Assembly (NCBI RefSeq): GCF_014873145.1
Contig: NZ_JADBEK010000001.1
Location: 11,532,001 to 11,596,000, forward strand
From: Nonomuraea angiospora
Lineage (GTDB): Bacteria > Actinomycetota > Actinomycetes > Streptosporangiales > Streptosporangiaceae
Direction of reading: 5' to 3'
DNA length: 64,000 nt
The stretch's first letter is position 1, and each line of letters begins with the position of its first letter. A program made the translations under genes and the position numbers. The notes beneath the pieces are model-generated. The model was given only the letters and a program-made list of their open reading frames with translations, was not told where the DNA came from and did no database searches. This document shows, piece by piece, positions 34,529 to 42,399 of this stretch.

Positions 34529-34936
34529 TTGTCAGAAGAGACACGGATGCGCGGGGGGCAGAGCCTGGCCGAGGCTCTTGAGAGCTGTCTGGCCGAATGG
34601 TCCGAGCGCACGGGGATCGCCGTCGAGACCTGGGCCCTGCCGGCCACCGACGTGTCCTCGCGGGTCTCGAGTGCCGTCATGGCCGCGATCGACGAGGCCC
34701 TGGCCAACGTCGAGCGGCACAGCCGGGCCCGGACCGTGTCCATCGCCGTGACGGTCTCCAAGAGCGGGCTGCGCATGACGGTCAGCGACAACGGCCAGGG
34801 CTTCCACACCCCGGGGGCGGGGAGCGGGATCGCCAGGATGCGGGCCGCGTTCGCGGAGCTCGGCGGGAGCCTGTCGGTCAACAGCGTGCTCGGCGAGGGC
34901 ACGACCGTGACCGGAGTGGTGCCCAGACGCGGCTGA
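34529..34936 (+). CDS. Stand-alone HATPase-domain protein (histidine-kinase-like ATPase)
   Basis: 135 residues. It consists almost only of a GHKL ATPase domain as at the end of NarX/DesK-type kinases: N-box AAIDEALANVERHSRA, G1 box VSDNGQGF, and G2 region GSGIARMRAAFAELGG. There is no phosphoacceptor His domain, membrane segment or sensor domain. It may act as an anti-sigma or regulatory ATPase, or be a domain split off from a kinase. I prefer a TTG start at 34529, 9 nt after AGGAAGG; an ATG at 34547 is possible. The gene is convergent with map. Confidence 0.7.
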   Translation: MSEETRMRGGQSLAEALESCLAEWSERTGIAVETWALPATDVSSRVSSAVMAAIDEALANVERHSRARTVSIAVTVSKSGLRMTVSDNGQGFHTPGAGSGIARMRAAFAELGGSLSVNSVLGEGTTVTGVVPRRG

Positions 34937-34942
34937 CGCGGG

Positions 34943-35791
34943 TCACGAGAGGGTGAGGATCTCGCTGCCCGTCTCGGTGACCACGATCGTGTGCTCGAAC
35001 TGGGCCGTGCGCTTGCGGTCCTTGGTCACGGCCGTCCACTTGTCCGGCCAGATGTCGTACTCGATGGTGCCCAGCGTCAGCATGGGCTCGATCGTGAACG
35101 TCATCCCCGGCACCAGCTCCACCCGCAGCGACGGGTCGTCGTAGTGGGGCACCATGAGCCCGGAGTGGAAGGTCGTGCCGATCCCGTGGCCGGTGAAGTC
35201 GCGGACGACGCCGTAGCCGAAGCGCTTGGCGTACGCCTCGATGACCCGGCCCACCACGTTGAGCTGCCGCCCCGGCGCGACCGCCCTGATGGCGCGCATC
35301 ATGGCCTCGCGCGTGCGCTCCACCAGCAGCCGCGACTCCTCGTCGACCTCGCCCACCAGGTAGGTGGCGTCGGTGTCGCCGTGGACCCCGCCGATGTAGG
35401 CGGTGATGTCGACGTTGACGATGTCGCCGTCCTGGAGCACGGTGTCGTCGGGGATGCCGTGGCAGATGACCTCGTTGATCGACGTGCACAGCGACTTGGG
35501 GTAGCCCTTGTAGCCGAGCGTGCTCGGGTAGGCGCCGTGGTCGATGAGGAACTCGTGGCCGACCCGGTCGAGCTCGTCGGTCGTCACACCGGGCCGGATG
35601 TGCTTGGCCACCTCGTCGAGCGCCTGGGCGGCGATCCGGCCGGCCACCCGCATGCGCTCGATGATCTCGGGGCTCTTCACGTCGGACTCGCCGGTCTTGG
35701 GGCGCTTCTTGCCGACGTACTCCGGCCGCTCGATGTGGGCGGGGACCTTTCGCATGGGCGAAACTCGGCCGGGCTGGAGCAGTGTCGTCAT
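34943..35791 (-). CDS. map: Type I methionine aminopeptidase
   Basis: 282 residues, with the short N-terminal extension seen in actinobacterial MetAP1c enzymes. The five metal ligands are present: the two Asp residues in [16 protein letters not shown], His in TGHGIG, Glu in FTIEPML and Glu in QFEHTIVV. It removes the initiator methionine from new proteins. The ATG at 35791 is the first start; a second ATG 12 codons later ([15 protein letters not shown]) is possible. It is divergent from the small gene at 35824. Confidence 0.95.
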   Translation of the reverse strand: MTTLLQPGRVSPMRKVPAHIERPEYVGKKRPKTGESDVKSPEIIERMRVAGRIAAQALDEVAKHIRPGVTTDELDRVGHEFLIDHGAYPSTLGYKGYPKSLCTSINEVICHGIPDDTVLQDGDIVNVDITAYIGGVHGDTDATYLVGEVDEESRLLVERTREAMMRAIRAVAPGRQLNVVGRVIEAYAKRFGYGVVRDFTGHGIGTTFHSGLMVPHYDDPSLRVELVPGMTFTIEPMLTLGTIEYDIWPDKWTAVTKDRKRTAQFEHTIVVTETGSEILTLS

Positions 35792-35810
35792 GAAACATGA
35801 GTCTACGGGG

Positions 35811-35816
35811 CAGAAT
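35811..35816 (+). promoter_or_regulatory. -10 box CAGAAT, leaderless transcript
   Basis: CAGAAT ends 7 nt before the GTG at 35824. This is the spacing expected if transcription begins at the start codon, and it supports the short form of the small protein. Confidence 0.5.
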
Positions 35817-35823
35817 TGACCCC

Positions 35824-36000
35824 GTGAGCGAAGGCCAGTGGTGGTTCTGTCTCAAGCACATGCGGGTCGAGCCCGACCAGGGCTGCCCCAACAAGGACCG
35901 GATGGGTCCCTACACCTCCGAGCAGGAGGCGGCCGGGGCGCTGCAGCGCGCCGCCGACCGCAACAAAGCCTGGGACGAGGCCGAGAATGACGACGACTAG
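35824..36000 (+). CDS. Small conserved actinobacterial protein (58 residues)
   Basis: The product begins [20 protein letters not shown] and continues [20 protein letters not shown] with a very acidic end. The WWFCLKHxxVE and GPY motifs are those of a short protein found beside map in many actinobacteria, sometimes named SPOR-like because of its YxSxxEA segment. The function is unknown. The two Cys and one His could bind a metal. The GTG at 35824 fits a leaderless promoter. The 3' end overlaps the convergent cyclase gene by 4 nt. Confidence 0.8.
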   Translation: MSEGQWWFCLKHMRVEPDQGCPNKDRMGPYTSEQEAAGALQRAADRNKAWDEAENDDD

Positions 36001-36641
36001 GGCACGACCGCGTACGCCCTGACCGGGAAGGTCCCCATGCCCGCGACCATCGGGGGCGCGGCGTGGAAGCGGAAGTTGTCCGGGGGCAGCGCCGCCAGTC
36101 CCGTCAGGTGCTCCGCCAGCGGGATGCCCGCCTTCAGCAGGATCGTGTGGGCGGGGCGCTCGCCCCGCGGCGGGGTGTCGTCGATGTTGAGCGAGTCGAT
36201 GCCCACCAGCGCCGCCCCCTGCTCGGCCAGCCATTGCGCCGACTTGGGCGCGAGGTAGGGGTGGCCGTGCAGGTAGGCGTCGGTGCCGAAGTGGCGGTCC
36301 CAGCCGGTGTGGATCAGCACGGCCCGTCCCCGTACGTCCAGGTCCTCGTCGATCACCACCTCGCGGCCCGCGCCGGCCCGCACCACGAGGCCGGGCAGGT
36401 CGGCCAGCTTGCTCACCGGCACCTGTGACAGGTCGGGCCCGTCGGGATAGCGGTGGTACGGGGTGTCGAGGTAGGTGCCGGTGTTGGCGGCGAGCGTGAT
36501 CGTGGCGATGTGGAACTCCGTGCCCGGCGCGTAGACCTCGCGCGAGTCCTCCCGGCTCAGGTGCACCCCCAGCTTCGGGCCGGGGATGCCGGGATACGTG
36601 ACCATTCCGTCGACGATGTGGTGGCTGAGTTCGACGATCAT
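35997..36641 (-). CDS. Cyclase-family (kynurenine-formamidase-like) protein with altered metal motif
   Basis: 214 residues. The overall pattern is of the metal-dependent cyclase/KynB family: ELSHHIVDGMVTYPG, VLIHTGWDRHF, PYLAPKSAQWLAEQG, VGIDSLNIDDTP and FRFHAAPPMVAGMG. The family signature HxGTHxDxPxH reads NTGTYLDTPYH here, so two metal-binding His residues are replaced by Asn and Tyr while Asp and the last His remain. Activity may use fewer metal ligands or be lost. The ATG overlaps the stop of the small membrane protein gene (ATGA), and the pair is divergent from a LysR regulator. Confidence 0.82.
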   Translation of the reverse strand: MIVELSHHIVDGMVTYPGIPGPKLGVHLSREDSREVYAPGTEFHIATITLAANTGTYLDTPYHRYPDGPDLSQVPVSKLADLPGLVVRAGAGREVVIDEDLDVRGRAVLIHTGWDRHFGTDAYLHGHPYLAPKSAQWLAEQGAALVGIDSLNIDDTPPRGERPAHTILLKAGIPLAEHLTGLAALPPDNFRFHAAPPMVAGMGTFPVRAYAVVP

Positions 36642-36898
36642 GTGGACGCTCCTACCCGTGCGAGCTTGATCAGGGCGAGGACGCCGATGCCGGCCCAGAT
36701 CAGGTTGAGGCCGGCCGACGGCCAGGCGGCGCTGTAGGCGCTGCTGGCCATGAGCCCGAGCGAGCCGAGAAGGTTCATGAGCTGGTACGCCGCGCCGTCG
36801 CCCGGCAGCCGGGATTGCGTGACCAGGACGTACCCGGCCAGCAGCAGCACCGCGCCGATCCAGCCGACGACGGCGAAGAGGAGGTCCATGGGCGTCAT
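36638..36898 (-). CDS. Small membrane protein (CBU_0592-like)
   Basis: 86 residues, three hydrophobic segments (LLFAVVGWIGAVLLLAGYVLV, YQLMNLLGSLGLMASSAY, GLNLIWAGIGVLALIKL). The motif GDGAAYQLMNLLGSLG is typical of the CBU_0592 family of unknown function. The start may be ATG 36898 or the ATG three codons later at 36889. The stop overlaps the start of the cyclase gene, so both are translated together. Confidence 0.8.
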   Translation of the reverse strand: MTPMDLLFAVVGWIGAVLLLAGYVLVTQSRLPGDGAAYQLMNLLGSLGLMASSAYSAAWPSAGLNLIWAGIGVLALIKLARVGAST

Positions 36899-36949
36899 TG
36901 TCCGGAGCGATGGTCGTAAAGCGCAAATAAAGACTGCTAAAGGTGCGCG

Positions 36950-36955
36950 TAAGCT
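36950..36955 (+). promoter_or_regulatory. -10 box TAAGCT, leaderless LysR transcript
   Basis: TAAGCT ends 7 nt before the ATG at 36963. The AT-rich segment just upstream (GCAAATAAAGACTGCTAAAG) lies in the divergent region shared with the small membrane protein gene and would be a natural LysR binding region. Confidence 0.5.
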
Positions 36956-36962
36956 GACCTGC

Positions 36963-37955
36963 ATGGACATCGATCCACGGCGGTTGCGCATCCTGCACGA
37001 GGTCGCCCGCCGCGGCGGCGTCATGCGGGCCGCCGAAGCGCTCTATCTGACCCCCTCGGCCGTCTCCCAGCAGCTCGCCCAGCTCGAACGCGAGGTGGGG
37101 CTGGCTCTCATCGACCGCTCCCAGCGCAGCGTCTCCCTCACCCCGGCCGGGCGCGTGCTCGCCGGCTACGCCGAGCGGGTGGAGGAGGAGCTGCTGGAGG
37201 CCAGGCGCGAGCTCACCCGGTTCACCGAGCGGCTGGCCGGGCCGGTGCGCATCGCCGCCTTCCCCACGGTCATCACGCACATGCTGGTGCCCGCCATGCG
37301 CGACCTGGCCGCCCGCCATCCCAGGATCACCCCGGTCCTCCACGAGATCTACGGCCAGCCCGCGCTGCAGGAGCTGCGGATGGGGGCGGTGGACGTGCTC
37401 ATCACCGAGCAGGACATGAGCCTGCCCGGGCTGTCGCAGCCGTCGCTGAGCGCGCGGCTGCTGTACGTGGACGAATACCGCATCGTGCTGCCGCCCGACC
37501 AGCCGGACCCGGGGTCGGTCGCCGAGCTGCTGAGGCTGCCCTGGGTGGCCAGCGAGCCGAACCAGGCGTGCGGGCAGGCGCTGGAGCGGCTGGCGGGACT
37601 GCACGGGTACGAGCCGCGCAAGGTGCACGTCATCACCGAGTTCGGGCCCACGCTGTCGCTGGTGGCGGCCGGGCACGGGGTGGCGATCGTGCCCGCGCTG
37701 GCCCTGCTGGACGTGCCGGAGGGCGAGGTGCGGGTGAGCGAGGTGCGTGACGTGGGCGCGCGCCGGCTGGACGCGGTCACGCGGGTGAGCCGTACCCGGT
37801 CGGGGGAGCCCGACCCCGTGCAGGCCGTGGTGATCGGCGCGATCGAGGAGGCCACGGCGGCGCTGGAGACGTCCCTGAGCGGACGCCTGCACAGTGCCGC
37901 CGGCGCCGCCGAGCCGGGGCGTCCCCAGCCTGGGCCGGCCGGCAGGCGGGGCTAG
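36963..37955 (+). CDS. LysR-family transcriptional regulator
   Basis: 330 residues. The winged helix-turn-helix occupies residues 1-65 (DPRRLRILHEVARRGGVMRA, ALYLTPSAVSQQLAQLEREVG, LTPAGRVLAGYA). The effector-binding domain follows (GPVRIAAFPTVITHMLVPAM, GAVDVLITEQDMS, VAAGHGVAIVPALALLDV). It is divergent from the CBU_0592-like/cyclase pair, which it probably controls; the ligand is unknown. A -10 box 7 nt before the ATG indicates a leaderless mRNA. Its stop overlaps the convergent gene by 4 nt. Confidence 0.92.
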   Translation: MDIDPRRLRILHEVARRGGVMRAAEALYLTPSAVSQQLAQLEREVGLALIDRSQRSVSLTPAGRVLAGYAERVEEELLEARRELTRFTERLAGPVRIAAFPTVITHMLVPAMRDLAARHPRITPVLHEIYGQPALQELRMGAVDVLITEQDMSLPGLSQPSLSARLLYVDEYRIVLPPDQPDPGSVAELLRLPWVASEPNQACGQALERLAGLHGYEPRKVHVITEFGPTLSLVAAGHGVAIVPALALLDVPEGEVRVSEVRDVGARRLDAVTRVSRTRSGEPDPVQAVVIGAIEEATAALETSLSGRLHSAAGAAEPGRPQPGPAGRRG

Positions 37956-38530
37956 TCGGTCAGTTGGGGGCCGCTGACCTTCTCCAGCAGGCGGGCCAGG
38001 CGCTCGCGCAGGCCGGCGCGGCGCTCGGGCTCCCCGGCCGCCGCGCTCACCAGGTGCTGCGCCCCGTCGAAGGTCACCAGCCCGTCCCGCGGCACCTCGA
38101 TCCGGTCGTGCGCCAGCCCGGCCAGCTCCCGGTCGCCGCCCTCGATGGCCAGGATGGTCGCGCCCGTGCGCCGGGCGTCGTCCACGCGTTCGAGCAGCGG
38201 CACCGGAGCCTCCCGCTCGGCCAGCACGAACAGCGTCTCGCCCCGGGCCGCGCGCTCCAGGCGCTCGATGCCCACGCGCAGGTGCGCGGGCGCGTCGGCG
38301 GGCGGCGCCCAGCGCACCAGCGTGGGCGTGAGCTGCGCCAGCCCGGAGAACCTGGCCTCGTCGGCGAGGTGCGCGGTCAGGTGCCAGGGCTCGTCGTCGG
38401 GGGTGCCCACCAGCAGCAGGCCGCCGGGCGAGCGGGTGGCCCGCAGGGCGACGCCCAGCTCGCGGGCGCGTTCGAGCCAGCCGGTCTCGGCCAGGAGCTC
38501 ACGCAGCAGGGCCACCGATCCTGAGTCCAT
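37952..38530 (-). CDS. SIS-like domain protein of unknown function
   Basis: 192 residues, cytosolic. The segment AARGETLFVLAEREAPVPLL, then RRTGATILAIEGGDRELAGLAHDRIEVP resembles the second half of a sugar-isomerase (SIS) fold, where phosphosugar-binding proteins have a strand-loop-helix like this. The N-terminal part contains a Gly-rich strand (GGLLLVGTPDDEPWHLTAHLADEA cut to its pattern). I do not recognise a specific function. It is monocistronic and convergent with the LysR gene. Confidence 0.55.
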   Translation of the reverse strand: MDSGSVALLRELLAETGWLERARELGVALRATRSPGGLLLVGTPDDEPWHLTAHLADEARFSGLAQLTPTLVRWAPPADAPAHLRVGIERLERAARGETLFVLAEREAPVPLLERVDDARRTGATILAIEGGDRELAGLAHDRIEVPRDGLVTFDGAQHLVSAAAGEPERRAGLRERLARLLEKVSGPQLTD

Positions 38531-38620
38531 GCCCCCATGGTGCCTGACGCCGCACCCGCGGGGTGGCTGATTCGGGAGTGATGTGTTGACACGTGGGGCG
38601 TTTCCCCGTCATTTCGGGCC

Positions 38621-38649
38621 TTGACAGGAGGTTACTCCCGGGTAACGAT
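38621..38649 (+). promoter_or_regulatory. Lipase promoter with GTTAC-N6-GTAAC dyad
   Basis: TTGACA (38621-38626) and AACGAT (38644-38649) are 17 bp apart. The dyad GTTAC-N6-GTAAC (38631-38646) covers the spacer, so a bound repressor would block polymerase. The same GTTAC/GTAAC arms bound the palindrome at 19238-19272. Confidence 0.5.
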
Positions 38650-38703
38650 CGGCTCGCGGCGCCGCCGTCCCAAGTATGTGGTCCTCACGGAGAGGGGCGG
38701 TAC

Positions 38704-39846
38704 ATGTCCTTACGTGTCCGCGTCAGCATGTCCATGGTCCTGTTATTGATCATGTCCCTCATCTCGACCCCGGCCCGCGCGGCGGCGCCGGGAGACGTGG
38801 TCTCCGCCCAGCCCACCACCGTCTACCTCCTGCCGGGCAAGCTCCTGGAGGTTCCGGTCAACGCCTGGCACCTGCTCTACAACTCCACGTCCGCCACCGG
38901 CTCGCTCAACACCGTGTCGGGGACGCTGCTCGTGCCCAAGAGCGGCTACCCGCTCGGCGCGCGCCCCATCGTCGGGTACGCCGTCGGCACCCATGGGCTC
39001 GGCGACCAGTGCGCCCCCTCGCTCAGCATGAGCCAGGGCCGGGAGGCGGAGCTCGCGCTGGTGAGCCTGTTCCTGCTCAAGGGGTACGCGGTGGCCATCA
39101 CGGACTACGAGGGGCTCGGCACGCCCGGGCCGCACACGTACATGGCCGGGATCTCGCAGGGGCACGCCGTGCTCGACTCGATCAGGGCGGCCACCCGCGT
39201 GTCCGGGGCCGGGCTGTCCAGCCGGGCGCCCGTCGCCGTCATGGGCTACTCCCAGGGCGGGGCGTCGGCCGGGTGGGCGGCGCAGCTGCAGCCCTCGTAC
39301 GCGCCCGAGCTGCGGCTGAAGGGCGTCGCGGCCGGAGGCGTGCCCGCCGACCTGCACGCGGTCGCCGACCACCTGGACGGCGGGTCCGACTTCGGGCTGG
39401 CGGCGGCGGCCGGGGTCGGGCTGGACGCGGCCTACCCCGAGCTGAACCTTCAGGCGGACCTCAACGACCGCGGTCGCGCCCTGCTCACCGACGCCGCCGA
39501 CGACTGCGTGGGCGACCTCGGCAAGCTGGCCGGGCTGAGCTTCTCCGACCTGAGCCCGATCGACCTGCTCAACCAGCCGAAGTGGCTGGCCCGGCTCGGC
39601 GAGAACCGCCTGGGCGCCACGGCTCCGCGGGTGCCGATGTTCCTCTACCACGCGCGGGGCGACCAGATCATCCCGCTGTCCGTGGGCTCGACGCTGCGGT
39701 CCGAATACTGCCGGGCCGGGGTGAACGTCCGGTGGACCGCGCTGCCCGCGCCGGACCACGTCACGGGGGCCGTCGAAGGAGGTCCGCTGGCCATCGAGTG
39801 GCTGGCCCTGCGGATCCTCGGGCTGCCCGCGATCGGCAACTGCTAG
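38704..39846 (+). CDS. Secreted lipase, LIP (Candida-lipase-like) family
   Basis: 380 residues with a signal peptide (SMVLLLIMSLISTPARAAA). The alpha/beta-hydrolase nucleophile elbow is GYSQGGASAG, the acid is in FLYHARGDQIIP and the His in APDHVTGAVEG. The N-terminal GDVVSAQPTTVY and the segment TDYEGLGTPGPHTYM are typical of the secretory lipase family found in fungi and actinobacteria. It should hydrolyse acyl esters outside the cell. The ATG at 38704 follows GAGAGGGG. A strong terminator hairpin lies 10 nt after the stop. Confidence 0.9.
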   Translation: MSLRVRVSMSMVLLLIMSLISTPARAAAPGDVVSAQPTTVYLLPGKLLEVPVNAWHLLYNSTSATGSLNTVSGTLLVPKSGYPLGARPIVGYAVGTHGLGDQCAPSLSMSQGREAELALVSLFLLKGYAVAITDYEGLGTPGPHTYMAGISQGHAVLDSIRAATRVSGAGLSSRAPVAVMGYSQGGASAGWAAQLQPSYAPELRLKGVAAGGVPADLHAVADHLDGGSDFGLAAAAGVGLDAAYPELNLQADLNDRGRALLTDAADDCVGDLGKLAGLSFSDLSPIDLLNQPKWLARLGENRLGATAPRVPMFLYHARGDQIIPLSVGSTLRSEYCRAGVNVRWTALPAPDHVTGAVEGGPLAIEWLALRILGLPAIGNC

Positions 39847-39856
39847 CTCGTACGCC

Positions 39857-39884
39857 GGCCGGGCCCGCACGACCGGGCCCGGCC
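39857..39884 (+). terminator. GC-rich terminator hairpin after the lipase gene
   Basis: GGCCGGGCCC (39857-39866) pairs perfectly with GGGCCCGGCC (39875-39884) around an 8-nt loop. There is no T-run, as is common for terminators in high-GC actinobacteria. It begins 10 nt after the lipase stop. Confidence 0.7.
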
Positions 39885-39917
39885 CACCCCGTGGCGAGCA
39901 CCTGGCGGCCGAGCTGG

Positions 39918-39923
39918 CATGAT
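39918..39923 (+). promoter_or_regulatory. -10 box CATGAT, leaderless transcript
   Basis: CATGAT ends 7 nt before the ATG at 39931. The spacing supports that ATG over the earlier one at 39919, which lies inside this box. Confidence 0.4.
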
Positions 39924-39930
39924 CGGGCTT

Positions 39931-40584
39931 ATGACAGATGTGAGCGGGCTTTCCATCGGCATCCTCGGCGGCACCGGTGACCAGGGGAAAGGGCTGGCGC
40001 GGCGGTTCGCGCTGGCGGGGCACCGGGTGCTGATCGGCTCGCGCAGCGAGCAGCGCGCCCAGGACGCGGCCGGTGACATCGGGGCGGGCGCGAGCGGGGG
40101 CGCGAACGCCGCGGTCGCCGCCGAGGCCGACATCGTGATCGTGGCGGTGCCGTACGAGGGGCACAAGTCGCTGCTGGAGTCCCTGCGGGCCGAGCTGGCC
40201 GGGAAGATCGTCGTCGACTGCGTGAACCCGCTCGGGTTCGACAAGCAGGGCGCCTACGCGCTGCCGGTGGAGGAGGGCAGCGCGGCGCAGCAGGCGGCGG
40301 CGGTGCTGACCGAGAGCCGGGTGGTGGCGGCCTTCCACCACGTGTCGGCGGTCCTGCTGATGGACCCGGCCGTGGAGAAGGTGGACCTCGACGTGCTGGT
40401 GCTCGGCGACGACCGCGAGGCCACCGACACGGTGCAGGCGCTGGCCGAGGTCATCCCGGGGGTGCGCGGCGTGTACGGGGGGCGGCTGCGCAACTCCCAC
40501 CAGATCGAGGCGCTCACCGCCAACATCATCTCCGTGAACCGCCGCTACAAGGCCCACGCCGGGCTGCGCATCACCGACATCTGA
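39931..40584 (+). CDS. npdG: F420-dependent NADP reductase (NpdG/Fno family)
   Basis: 217 residues. The NADP-binding N-terminus IGILGGTGDQGKGLARRFAL and the following VLIGSRSEQRAQ match Fno/NpdG, as do VVDCVNPLGFDKQGAY and the C-terminal LRNSHQIEALTANIISVNRRYK. The enzyme moves hydride between NADPH and coenzyme F420, supplying reduced F420 for flavin-independent reductases in actinobacteria. The gene is alone; its promoter gives a leaderless mRNA. Confidence 0.9.
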   Translation: MTDVSGLSIGILGGTGDQGKGLARRFALAGHRVLIGSRSEQRAQDAAGDIGAGASGGANAAVAAEADIVIVAVPYEGHKSLLESLRAELAGKIVVDCVNPLGFDKQGAYALPVEEGSAAQQAAAVLTESRVVAAFHHVSAVLLMDPAVEKVDLDVLVLGDDREATDTVQALAEVIPGVRGVYGGRLRNSHQIEALTANIISVNRRYKAHAGLRITDI

Positions 40585-40639
40585 CCGTGCCGGTGCGCTC
40601 CGCGAAGGGACCTCAGCCCCGGTCGGCGGGACGGGCGCG

Positions 40640-41245
40640 TCACAGCCAGCCCGCGTCCTCGGCGATGCGGATGGCGTCGATCTTGTTGCGGGCTCCCGTC
40701 TTCGTGATCGCCCCCGTGAGGTAGTTGCGCACGGTGCCGGGGGAGAGGTGGAGGCGGGAGGCGATCTCCTCGGCCGAGGCGCCCCTGGCGGCCTCCCTGA
40801 GCACGGTGGACTCGCGCGGCGTCAGCGGGCTCTCGCCGTACTGCATGGCCGAGGACACCAGCTCGGCGTCCAGCACGCGCAGCCCGGCGGCGGTGCGCCT
40901 GATCGCCTCCGCCAGCCGGTCGCCCGGGGCGTCCTTGACCAGGAACGCCTCGATGCCCACGGCCAGGGCCCGGCGTACGTGGCCCGGCTGCCCCATGGCC
41001 GTGAGCACCAGGACCCGGCACGTCGGGAGGCGCTCCAGCAGCGTGGCGGCGGCGGTGATGCCGTCCACCACCGGCAGGTCGATGTCCACGACCGCGACGT
41101 CGGGCCGCACCCGCAGGGCCTCGGGCACGATCTCGTCGCCCCGGGTCACCTCCGCGACCACCTCGATGTCCCGCTCCAGGCGGAGGAGGGCGGTGAGCGC
41201 GGCGCGGATCATGTGCATGTCCTCGGCCAGCAGCACCTTGATCAC
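40640..41245 (-). CDS. DesR/NarL-type response regulator
   Basis: 201 residues from the GTG at 41245. The receiver begins IKVLLAEDMHMIRAALTALL with phosphoacceptor D54 in AVVDIDLPVVDG and Lys in EAFLVKDAPGDRL; the LuxR-type DNA-binding domain reads LTPRESTVLREAARGASAEEIA and PGTVRNYLTGAITKTGARN. It is the partner of the sensor kinase just upstream and closes an ABC-kinase-regulator operon. An in-frame GTG at 41305, overlapping the kinase stop, would add 20 Arg/Gly-rich residues; this is linked to a 16-bp direct repeat at the junction. Confidence 0.9.
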   Translation of the reverse strand: MIKVLLAEDMHMIRAALTALLRLERDIEVVAEVTRGDEIVPEALRVRPDVAVVDIDLPVVDGITAAATLLERLPTCRVLVLTAMGQPGHVRRALAVGIEAFLVKDAPGDRLAEAIRRTAAGLRVLDAELVSSAMQYGESPLTPRESTVLREAARGASAEEIASRLHLSPGTVRNYLTGAITKTGARNKIDAIRIAEDAGWL

Positions 41246-41317
41246 GCCGCGACCTCCGACCTCCGCGCCCGAGCCATCCCGTCTCGCCTGGCCGTCCCGC
41301 CTCACGCCGCGACCTCC
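41242..41317 (-). repeat. 16-bp direct repeat at the kinase/regulator junction
   Basis: TCACGCCGCGACCTCC occurs at 41242-41257 and again at 41302-41317. Each copy carries a GTG start overlapping a would-be TGA in the minus-strand reading. The 60-bp period keeps the two GTG codons in frame, so the insertion lengthened the region between kinase stop and regulator start without breaking the frame. Confidence 0.7.
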
Positions 41318-42384
41318 ATCGCCAGGAGGAAGCCGCCGGCGCCGGTCCGGGCCGCGGTGCACGAGCCGCCCGCCTGGGCCGCGCGTTCCGCCAGCCCCGT
41401 GAGACCCCCTCCGCCGGGGCCGGGCTCGGTGAGGACGCCGTCGTTGGCGACCTCCAGCCGGAGGACGCCGCCGTTCACCGAGGTGGTGATCGTGCAGGTC
41501 GTGGCGCGGCTGTGGCGCAGGACGTTGGTGACGGCCTCGCGCACGGCCCACGCCAGCGCCTCCTCCGAACGGCCCGGCAGCGTCACGTCCGCCAGGTGCG
41601 CCTGCACGCCGACCCCTGACGACTCCAGCAGCGCCACCGCCCGGTTCACCTCGTCGGCCAGCGACAGGGCCCGGTACCCCCTGGCGACGTGGCGTACGTC
41701 CTGGGCCGCCTCCCTGGCCACCTGCACCAGCTCGCCCACCTCCGTCCGGGCGGCGGCCGGGTCGCGCTCCATGAGCCGGGAGGCCAGGTCGCCCTTGAGC
41801 GCGATCGCGGTCAGGCTGCGCCCGAGGCCGTCGTGCAGGTCGCGGGAGATGCGCAGGCGCTCCCTGAGCACGGCCGCGTCCGCCAGCTCGGCCCTGGCCT
41901 CCTCCAGGTCGGCCGCCATGCGCGTGAACCGCACCAGCGCGTAGGTCATGGCGCCCGTCGCCGGCACGGTGGTCACGTAGAAGAGGGTGACGATGGTCGG
42001 GACCCCGACCCACCACAGCACGGTGCCCTCGTACAGCATCATCAGCCCCACCAGCGCGCCGCCCCAGCGCAGCGGCAGGAACACCAGCAGCGTCCCGGCC
42101 AGCATCGGCGCCGTCACCCCCGACATGCCGCCGGGCAGCAGGTCGGGCAGGTACGTGACGAACGCCTGCAGCACCATCGTGAGCGGGTAGGCGGGCGGGC
42201 GCTCGCCGCGCAGCCCGGCCCGCATGTTCAGGTAGTGCGTGGAGATCACGGCGAGCGTGGCGACCGCGGCCGTGGCGCCGTAGCCGGGGCCGTACAGGAA
42301 GTAGGTGAGGGCGAGCAGCGAGTAGGCGGCCGATACGGCGGTGATGAGGCCGGTCGCGAGCCGCCTGGCCGAGGAGGAGACCAC
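41302..42384 (-). CDS. DesK-type sensor histidine kinase
   Basis: 360 residues. Four to five membrane segments fill residues 10-150, followed by the HisKA_3 phosphoacceptor H184 in RISRDLHDGLGRSL, and a GHKL ATPase (AVREAVTNVLRHSRA N-box, LEVANDG, GGGLTGLAERAAQAGG). Sensing is likely within the membrane, as in DesK/LiaS. It lies between the ABC permease and the response regulator and probably monitors the same membrane stress or compound that the exporter handles. Confidence 0.93.
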   Translation of the reverse strand: MVSSSARRLATGLITAVSAAYSLLALTYFLYGPGYGATAAVATLAVISTHYLNMRAGLRGERPPAYPLTMVLQAFVTYLPDLLPGGMSGVTAPMLAGTLLVFLPLRWGGALVGLMMLYEGTVLWWVGVPTIVTLFYVTTVPATGAMTYALVRFTRMAADLEEARAELADAAVLRERLRISRDLHDGLGRSLTAIALKGDLASRLMERDPAAARTEVGELVQVAREAAQDVRHVARGYRALSLADEVNRAVALLESSGVGVQAHLADVTLPGRSEEALAWAVREAVTNVLRHSRATTCTITTSVNGGVLRLEVANDGVLTEPGPGGGGLTGLAERAAQAGGSCTAARTGAGGFLLAMEVAA

Positions 42385-42399
42385 AGGGAACGATTATCT

